Part shown: positions 7,501 to 11,518 of the stretch, one piece after another | How the letters are laid out: every line of letters begins with the position of its first letter | Position numbering within the stretch: position 1 is the first letter of the stretch | Assembly (NCBI GenBank): GCA_002339135.1 | Contig: DDJR01000071.1 | Coordinates: forward strand, 27,294-38,811 | Length of the DNA stretch: 11,518 nt | Reading direction: 5' to 3' | Source of the DNA: Flavobacteriales bacterium UBA2619 | Lineage (GTDB): Bacteria > Bacteroidota > Bacteroidia > Flavobacteriales_D > Sanyastnellaceae | The notes under the pieces: generated by a model | What the model saw: only the letters and a program-made list of their open reading frames with translations | Databases searched by the model: none | Told to the model about the DNA's origin: nothing | Program-made: the position numbers and the translations under genes

Positions 7501-8996
7501 AGAACGAGGGCTCCCATCGCTTCATTTTCACCAGAACCTGTTGTGTAACCATCCTGGGCAAGAGTACCGACTTGATAGGTGTTTCCTTCTAAGGTATATT
7601 CATAAGCAACTGCTAGAACCTCAGCATTGTTGAGTGATTGACGCAAAGAAATAAATCCGAGTTTTGAGTTGTATGAAAACTCAGATGGCGTCAGTTTTCT
7701 GGCATTACCGACCCTCTCGTAGTGAACTCCTTGCTCAAAGCCCATGTTCATCGAAACGATGGCAGCGTTCGCGCCAGAAAAGCCCATAATAGCCTCGTTG
7801 CTCACAAGATCCTCGAAAAGGTCGTTGTTGTCGTTATTCGATGCTCGGTTAGAGGTGGGGAGTGTTTCTGGACCATCTACAAGTTGAGAAATGGGCAAGT
7901 TAGAGGACATATAATCAGGGTGTTCTCCCAAATCGGTCACCGCGATGATGTTTCTAACGTCCATTGTGTTGGCTTGAGTATTGACAACCCAAACCTCAAT
8001 TCTATTGATATTCGCTCCTGAGCTTGGAACAGGCAAGGACTTCATAGCATTGTCGTAGCGATTTCGAAAATACTGAGACAAGAAATAGTGGCGGTTCGCT
8101 TCATAATCATCCGCTCGAATGTCGAATTCTTGTGTTTGTGCACCACCCTCAACCTCAATCTCCTTTCGCTCTCCTTTCTGCTGAGAGAGAATGGTGGAAT
8201 TGTAGAGGCGTCCCCACTGCGTGTCTAGCTTTAATCCAAAAAGGCTCTGTGATCCTGTAATCAATGTACCCTGAAGTGGCAGAGAGATGTTTCCTGCCTC
8301 TATGTTTTTAAGAATATCATCTTCTTCTCCTTGAAAACCAATGTTCATTTGATTCTCGAATTCAAACAAAGACTCCGTATTGTATTGTGTTCCAAGCTCA
8401 ATTTTATCTCCAATTTTACCAGAAATATTCAATTGTATTCTTTGGTCAAAATCGAACGTTGTCACCCTTCTCTGTTTCTCTGGAATTCTCGGGTTTTCAG
8501 TGTTCGAGCTATTCACTCCAAATGTAATCTCTGCTGTACCTTGAGGAATAATCTCGATTTCATTTGTGCCGAAAAGCATTTCAAAAAGCTCGCTATCTAT
8601 CTCAAGTTTAGGTGCAAAGCCTCTGTTCGCATCATCTTCTTCTTCTTGCAATTGATTCCAGAACTCTGATAAATTTCCCGACATGTCATAATCCAAGAAT
8701 TCATCCAGAGTGAAAAGTGAACCCGGACGAAACTCTAGGGTATCTCCAATGGTTTGTTCTACGATATATTGTCCTGAAACGGGGTCGTAAACGACATCGT
8801 ATTGGAAGTTTTCTGGCCAATCAAGTGAAATTCCTCCTGGAAACTCTACTGGATTGTAGGCGTCTTCTCCTCCATGTGGGAACGGCAAGTCGACTTCTGT
8901 AGAGTCAGTTCCTGGATCTGTCGTTTGAGCGTGGGCTGAAGAGCTGCAAACAAATGCAGCAAACACACACCAAATAGATATCACCTTTATACTCAC
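1548..8996 (-). CDS. sprA: SprA/Sov, type IX secretion system outer-membrane translocon
   Basis: A 2482-residue protein, close to the roughly 2400 residues of Flavobacterium johnsoniae SprA (Sov in Porphyromonas gingivalis). Known role: a very large single-chain beta-barrel of 36 strands that forms the outer-membrane protein-conducting channel of the T9SS, used for adhesins, enzymes and gliding motility proteins. Seen: a signal peptide with cleavage expected after AHA (residue 23) and no lipobox. SprA N-terminal segments follow, including YDMSGNLSEFW, GTAEITFGVNSSNTENPRIP and GSQSLFGLKLDTQWGRLYNS, with INRIEVWVVNT near 330. The family motif YIDDFEGSQS begins at residue 843 and SRWGGIQRSL lies near 986-995. 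The last third is rich in alternating-strand barrel sequence and ends RFNLTQ. A Gly/Ser/Asn-rich insert lies at about 1664-1717. The GTG start is supported by AAGGA 8 bases upstream and by the well-formed signal peptide. No frameshift is present. The gap to ruvA is 27 bases. Confidence 0.97.
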   Translation of the reverse strand: MSIKVISIWCVFAAFVCSSSAHAQTTDPGTDSTEVDLPFPHGGEDAYNPVEFPGGISLDWPENFQYDVVYDPVSGQYIVEQTIGDTLEFRPGSLFTLDEFLDYDMSGNLSEFWNQLQEEEDDANRGFAPKLEIDSELFEMLFGTNEIEIIPQGTAEITFGVNSSNTENPRIPEKQRRVTTFDFDQRIQLNISGKIGDKIELGTQYNTESLFEFENQMNIGFQGEEDDILKNIEAGNISLPLQGTLITGSQSLFGLKLDTQWGRLYNSTILSQQKGERKEIEVEGGAQTQEFDIRADDYEANRHYFLSQYFRNRYDNAMKSLPVPSSGANINRIEVWVVNTQANTMDVRNIIAVTDLGEHPDYMSSNLPISQLVDGPETLPTSNRASNNDNNDLFEDLVSNEAIMGFSGANAAIVSMNMGFEQGVHYERVGNARKLTPSEFSYNSKLGFISLRQSLNNAEVLAVAYEYTLEGNTYQVGTLAQDGYTTGSGENEAMGALVLKMLKSSITQLDLSNGDPSPLWEGMMKNVYSMKAFGVSEEEFRLDIWYNDPSTGVDLNYIPRDPLDGTLLLQLLGLDRMDINTMPNPDGVFDYIDNAATEGGTINAQNGRIFFPSIEPFGDNLREIILDRVSDPNLAQSLIQTLVFDPLYDSTKTAAQQIPALNRYHIKGNFQSQSSSEIALNAYNVPEGSVTVTAGGVRLVENRDYTVDYSLGRVRIINDGLLESGQTIRVSLESNSMFNIQTKTLVGTRFDYVASDDFTIGATFLNMRERPLTQKVNIGDEPVNNTILGADFTWQTDSRFLTELVDKLPFYETKATSTLDISAEGAYLIPGHSRAIGEEGNAYIDDFEGSQSTIDIRSVSRWFLASTPKLQNDLFPEAAFEDTVLYGYNRAAMSWYTIDPSFYSGNGLQDGQVSNEVRQDHNMRQILEREIFPNRDYQPGTPRNIPTFDLSFWPSERGPYNYETANGTAGYSAGLSENGELVEPSSRWGGIQRSLTTTDFESANIEYIQFWVMDPFNEDSENSTGGDIYFNLGNVSEDVLNDSQLEFENGLPSATSPDLPTDTSSWAIYPDPSTFNVVNAFDNASGNYSQQDVGLDGMNSTAEREYFSDWLGDLEGSGVLSPEAYATIENDPSGDDFRYFRNPTSQALEEDIIQRYKYFSLYEGNSNTESPDGYPITSTTIPNSEDINEDITLSTIESYYQYKISLKPSDLGEENVGNNYITDVFETLSQSASSDEQKPIKWYQFKIPVREYQKRIGSISDFRSIRFMRVFMKGWNQPVTVRFARMELVRGEWRKYDGSLAGEQEIEPEDPSSTSFNISAVNIEENGNREPVAYVTPPGIIREIDVATANQRRLNEQSLAMEVCNLIDGDARAAYRNINYDMRMYKRLRMYFHAEPGPDGTILNDGDITAFIRLGSDFDNNYYEYEIPLSVTPWYTVDEDAIWPLTNNMDIELQKLQNLKINRPVGFPIFQEYSEQDVAGNARMSVKGNPNLANVVTVMIGIRNPDKDTNTLSDSDDGLNKCAVIWANELRLSDFNEEGGWAAVARVNANLADLGNVSVAANMSTPGWGGLEQRVQERARETVRGIDANGTIQLGKLLPQKLGISLPMYLGYSEQVSTPQYDPLSPDIELEDLELSPERLDKTQEVNRLRSINFSSIKIDPQFNTDGGSGGSQDRNARSNNKSGNDKGSMSGAGSSMNGRGGSGGTGGRGGSTSTGPFSFLKISNFTGNYSFNEVYRRDINTEFQLNTEHRGGLAYNWQNRPKQYKPFSNIKFIRETDILKFLKDFNFYLLPKQVSMNTQMERVYQTRRVRNNTEDLLGVETNLLIQTQVLKSWNWDRNYAVKYDLTQSLKFDYTGQASALIGEPAGLIPTQEEDPDGYNLYLDTVRLNLRSAGDVTAYNHNVNGSYKLPFDKIPLMQFVTGDVRYQSSFRWDRAPFAQDTLGATIQNSRNLSLNSQANFLKLYNKVPFLKEINNKRPKRPTSRNVSNQSRDGFGEIEDEEEKEKIDLNIIEHILRFAMGVQSISGSFSRNEGIMLPGFAQTSRYGGFDENLDSPGLLFLVGHQNTDVFGNKTSDFAVDAAENGWLVQQPYLNQQYTESFTENFNVRMNLEPIKHFKIELTANRSTSRNNQSFFRYDEDVDDWIYESPNETGNFTATVMSWPTAFMDDDEEYNSEIWDDLLLNRLVISSRLNDDTYNLDESNPTGYYQGWGPTSQEVAIPAFMSAYLGIDPSKVALDVFKAPVAPNWRITYDGLSKIPSLKKTFRRFNLSHTYRSTMSTSYTTNLQYTEDGSGLPTAMDNGDYSNWVSQRQFNTVSITEQLSPLIGLDMTIKTASDNEPQVKVEITRDRNVSFGLANYQITETKSKGVVIGVGYKFADVRNPFMKTYGKLPIKMFKETDLLIRCDINIRDNSTVIRKMVERQNQVTAGQTLISIKLSGDLEISDKVTLRAFYDQQITKAKISTSFNTSNINSGVAIRFNLTQ
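3847..4007 (-). other. Gly/Ser/Asn-rich low-complexity insert in SprA
   Basis: About 54 residues (near 1664-1717) are made mostly of Gly, Ser, Asn and Arg, with runs such as GGSGGTGGRGGSTSTG and NNKSGNDKGSMSG. They sit between the segment ending INFSSIKIDPQFN and the start of the barrel-like FLKISNFTGNYSFNEVYRRD. The stretch breaks the otherwise structured sequence and is probably a disordered loop. The coding DNA is not an exact tandem repeat. Confidence 0.7.
6027..6034 (-). repeat. Homopolymer of eight G in the sprA coding strand
   Basis: The coding strand reads TGG GGG GGG ATT, encoding Trp988-Gly-Gly-Ile, which contains eight consecutive G residues. A one-base slip here would truncate SprA to less than half its length. 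The reading frame in this sequence is intact. Confidence 0.9.
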
Positions 8997-9004
8997 GTTT
9001 TCAG

Positions 9005-9009
9005 TCCTT
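9005..9009 (-). promoter_or_regulatory. Shine-Dalgarno site for the sprA GTG start
   Basis: AAGGA on the minus strand lies 8 bases upstream of the GTG at 8996, in the 27-base gap after the ruvA stop. No other ATG, GTG or TTG start is in frame between the ruvA stop and this GTG, and starting here gives a complete signal peptide with Lys4 in the n-region. Confidence 0.65.
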
Positions 9010-9023
9010 ATATTCAGTCCAAT

Positions 9024-9617
9024 TCAAAGCTTCTGTAACGCCTGTTTAATCAATGCCTCCAGTGAAAAATCGCTGTCTGACTTGTTTAAAATTTGCTCGA
9101 GTGTTTTCTCCACACGAGACTTGTCAAAGCCCAAAGTAGTTAGTGCCATTAACGCTTCATTCTTCACAGTATTGTGTTGCGTAGAAATTTCTGATTTTAC
9201 GCCACCCGCTCCAGTTGAGGCTCCAACTTTGTCTCGCAAGTCAATGATGATTCTTTGGGCTGTTTTTGCACCAATGCCTTTCACTTTCTTCATGACGTCA
9301 GAATCTCCAGAAGCAATCACCTCGGAAGCAGTAGCAGAATCCATGGCGGACAAGATTAACCTGGCGGTATTTGCACCTACTCCACTCACGCTAATCAGAA
9401 GAAGAAACATCCTTCGCTCCTCTGTAGTTGCAAATCCATAAAGCGTTTGAGCATCTTCTCTAACGACCATGTGAATGTTGAGGAAAATTGACTCATCGCT
9501 TGGCAAAGCTTCAAATGTTGTCAGACTAATTGACACAATATATCCGACACCTCCACATTCAATGACAACATGGGTTGGGTGTTTTTCAATAAGTCTTCCG
9601 TTTAAATGATAGATCAT
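9024..9617 (-). CDS. ruvA: Holliday junction branch migration complex subunit RuvA
   Basis: A complete 197-residue protein, normal length for RuvA. Known role: tetramers bind four-way Holliday junctions in the cytoplasm and load the RuvB helicase for branch migration during recombinational repair; RuvC then resolves the junction. Seen: the N-terminal OB-fold at about 1-63, ending in the conserved VVREDAQTLYGF. Two helix-hairpin-helix motifs follow, VSGVGANTARLIL (77-89) and VKGIGAKTAQRII (112-124). A Gly/Ser/Thr-rich flexible linker lies near 131-150, and a C-terminal RuvB-contacting domain occupies about 151-197 with ALMALTTLGF. The ATG at 9617 overlaps the upstream malic-enzyme stop by 4 bases (ATGA) and has no visible Shine-Dalgarno, so it is probably translated by coupling. 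ruvB and ruvC are not in the window. Confidence 0.97.
   Translation of the reverse strand: MIYHLNGRLIEKHPTHVVIECGGVGYIVSISLTTFEALPSDESIFLNIHMVVREDAQTLYGFATTEERRMFLLLISVSGVGANTARLILSAMDSATASEVIASGDSDVMKKVKGIGAKTAQRIIIDLRDKVGASTGAGGVKSEISTQHNTVKNEALMALTTLGFDKSRVEKTLEQILNKSDSDFSLEALIKQALQKL
9614..9617 (-). other. ATGA stop/start overlap, maeB to ruvA
   Basis: The minus strand reads ATGA: ATG (9617-9615) starts ruvA and TGA (9616-9614) ends the malic enzyme. This layout usually means termination-reinitiation coupling and a shared transcript. Confidence 0.85.
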
Positions 9618-11518
9618 GACTGAGACTTGTTTTGAGCATCCACAACAGCGAGTCGTACCATATCTACGATTTCTTTTGCCGAGGATCCCATTTGCAAAAT
9701 ATGTACTGACTTTTTCATGCCTAAAAGAACAGGACCTTGAGCTTCGATATCCCCCATTTCTTTAAGGAGTTTATACGAAATATTTCCCGCAGAAAGGTTG
9801 GGGAAAATGAGGGTGTTTACTTTTCTTTGGTGAAGTTCTGAGAAAGGAAAGCTCTCAGCCAGCATGTCTTGATTGATCGCAAAATTTGCCTGAATTTCGC
9901 CATCCACAATTAAATCTGGATGATCTCTGTGAAGTAGATAGGCTGCCCTTGACATCTTTTCTGCATCTTCACCTTTGGATGAACCAAAATTAGAATAGCT
10001 CAGGAGCGCAATGCGAGGTACAATTCTAAGCCTCTTCACGGCCTCAGCCACAAGCAAGGTTATGTCCACAATTTCCTCTGCAGTTGGGTTCACATTCACC
10101 GTCGTATCGGCGAAGAACATCGGACCCTGATTCGTCTGCATAATATACATTCCAGCAACTTTTGACACACCCTCTGCCTTTCCAATGACTTGCAACGCTG
10201 GTCGAATGACACGGGGGTAATTTCTTGTAAGACCTGAAACGAGGGCATCTGCCTCACCCGTTTCTACTAACATGGCTCCAAAGTAATTGCGCTTGCGCAT
10301 TGCTCTCTCTGCCTCTATTAATGTCAATCCGTGACGTTTTCTTTTTTCATGCAAGATTTCCCCAAACATCTTTCTCTTTTCCGTATGCTCAATGTCACGC
10401 GGATCAATAATTGTTGCTGAAGCTAGCTCTAGGTTGTTGTCTTCAATGAGTGAAGAAATAACGTGCTTACGCCCGATTAAGATTGGATGAGCTATCCCTT
10501 CTTCAACGGCTTGTTCAGCTGCTTTAAGAACTTTGTAATGCTCTGCTTCAGCAAAGACAACACGCTTGGGGTTTTTAGAAGCCCTTTCACTGATCGATCT
10601 AGAAAAGATAGAAGCCTTCCCTAGCCTACTTAAAAGCACCCTGTCATATGCATCCCAATCCTCAATGGGTTCAATTGCGATTCCCGATTCCATAGCTGCT
10701 TTAGCAACAGCAGGTGCAACAGCAGTAATCAAACGTGGATCAAGTGGCTTAGGAATAATTAAGTGACGACCAAACACGAGAGATTGTTCATCATAGGCTT
10801 CGCTAACTTCATCGGGAACTGTTTCTTTCGCAAGGTTCGCAATGGCTTTTACGGCAGCAAGTTTCATTGCATCATTAATCCCGGTTGCTCTAACATCTAG
10901 GGCTCCTCTAAAAATAAAAGGAAAGCCCAAAACATTGTTAACTTGATTTGGGTGGTCGCTTCGACCTGTTGCCATAATGATATCTTCACGAGCTTCAACG
11001 GCTTCTTTGTACGGGATCTCTGGATCTGGATTTGCCAGTGCAAAAACAATGGGGTCAGCACCCATACTCTTTATCATATCTCCTGACACAAGTCCTCCTT
11101 TGCTAAGTCCTAAAAATACATTCGCGCCTTTCATCGCATCTGCGAGAGATGAGTAAGATTTCTCAGTTGCGAATCTCTGCTTTCGCTCACCTAGTCCCTC
11201 TCGTCCTGAATGAACATGACCCCTTGAATCGAAAACAGCAATGTTTTTCAGCGTCAGACCCAACTGAAGATAAAGGTCCAGACAAGACATCGCTGCAGCT
11301 CCAGCTCCACTAACAACAACTCTAACGTCTTCAATTTTCTTCTTAGTAAGCTCCAAAGCATTCAGCAGAGCAGCAGAAGAAATAATCGCTGTTCCATGCT
11401 GATCATCATGCATCACTGGAATATCTAACTCCTCTTTTAATCTACGCTCAATCTCAAATGCCTCAGGCGCTTTGATGTCCTCCAAGTTAATACCTCCAAA
11501 AGTTGGCGCTATAGCCTT
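9614..11518 (-). CDS. maeB: NADP-dependent malic enzyme fused to a phosphotransacetylase-like domain, 5' end truncated
   Basis: 634 residues are visible. The frame is open to the right edge and continues upstream of the first possible start, TTG at 11485: residues PTFGGINLEDIKAPE span that point and are core malic-enzyme sequence, so the true start lies beyond the window. Compared with MaeB-type proteins of about 760 residues, roughly the first 125 are missing. Known reaction: oxidative decarboxylation of malate to pyruvate and CO2 with reduction of NADP, linking the TCA cycle to pyruvate and NADPH supply. Seen, in visible-residue numbers: the metal/substrate segment HDDQHGTA (37-44), the dinucleotide-binding loop GAGAAAMS (71-78), VFALANPDPEIP, and ATGRSDHPNQVNN. 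From about 311 to the end is a phosphate acetyl/butyryl transferase-like domain (RVVFAEAEHYKVLKAA, ETGEADALVSGLTRNYPR). In MaeB proteins that domain lacks transferase activity and is thought to be regulatory. Cofactor preference is inferred from architecture only. Confidence 0.95.
   Translation of the reverse strand, partial: KAIAPTFGGINLEDIKAPEAFEIERRLKEELDIPVMHDDQHGTAIISSAALLNALELTKKKIEDVRVVVSGAGAAAMSCLDLYLQLGLTLKNIAVFDSRGHVHSGREGLGERKQRFATEKSYSSLADAMKGANVFLGLSKGGLVSGDMIKSMGADPIVFALANPDPEIPYKEAVEAREDIIMATGRSDHPNQVNNVLGFPFIFRGALDVRATGINDAMKLAAVKAIANLAKETVPDEVSEAYDEQSLVFGRHLIIPKPLDPRLITAVAPAVAKAAMESGIAIEPIEDWDAYDRVLLSRLGKASIFSRSISERASKNPKRVVFAEAEHYKVLKAAEQAVEEGIAHPILIGRKHVISSLIEDNNLELASATIIDPRDIEHTEKRKMFGEILHEKRKRHGLTLIEAERAMRKRNYFGAMLVETGEADALVSGLTRNYPRVIRPALQVIGKAEGVSKVAGMYIMQTNQGPMFFADTTVNVNPTAEEIVDITLLVAEAVKRLRIVPRIALLSYSNFGSSKGEDAEKMSRAAYLLHRDHPDLIVDGEIQANFAINQDMLAESFPFSELHQRKVNTLIFPNLSAGNISYKLLKEMGDIEAQGPVLLGMKKSVHILQMGSSAKEIVDMVRLAVVDAQNKSQS

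Noticed and set aside
8331..8669. Plus-strand open frame of 112 codons inside sprA
   Set aside because: It is antisense to the conserved SprA N-terminal domain. The other plus-strand frames between 1632 and 8902 are likewise shadows of sprA.
9614..11485. Malic enzyme gene starting at TTG 11485 as a complete gene
   Set aside because: The frame stays open to the window edge and encodes PTFGGIN, conserved malic-enzyme sequence, directly upstream. The TTG is an internal leucine codon and the gene is truncated at its 5' end.

Overview
This is a dense stretch of Bacteroidota chromosome. The marker is a full-length SprA, the giant outer-membrane translocon of the type IX secretion system, which occurs only in that phylum. 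The low-to-moderate GC content, a TonB with a poly-acidic linker, and the scarcity of Shine-Dalgarno sequences fit the class Flavobacteriia or a close relative. I cannot name a genus.

All six genes lie on the minus strand and about 99% of the bases are coding. In transcription order (right to left) they are: a malic enzyme/phosphotransacetylase-like fusion (maeB type, 5' end cut off by the right edge), ruvA (Holliday-junction binding), sprA, gcvH (lipoyl carrier of glycine cleavage), a VanZ-like small membrane protein, and a TonB-type energy transducer (3' end cut off by the left edge). Two junctions (maeB/ruvA and vanZ/tonB) are 4-base ATGA stop/start overlaps. The other three gaps are 27, 26 and about 49 bases. 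No convincing terminator is visible between any pair, so the block reads as one co-directional, probably co-transcribed cluster, perhaps with a weak internal promoter before gcvH.

The genes do not form one obvious pathway: central carbon metabolism, DNA repair, protein secretion, one-carbon metabolism and envelope energy transduction are mixed. Two products are clearly envelope machinery: SprA exports T9SS cargo through the outer membrane, and the TonB protein spans the periplasm and passes inner-membrane energy to outer-membrane receptors. No RNA gene, mobile element, CRISPR array, prophage or attachment site was seen. I see no clear new system. The points most worth checking are the TonB transducer three genes downstream of SprA, the unusually regular acidic/aliphatic tract in that TonB, an 8-G homopolymer inside sprA, and a Gly/Ser-rich insert in SprA.
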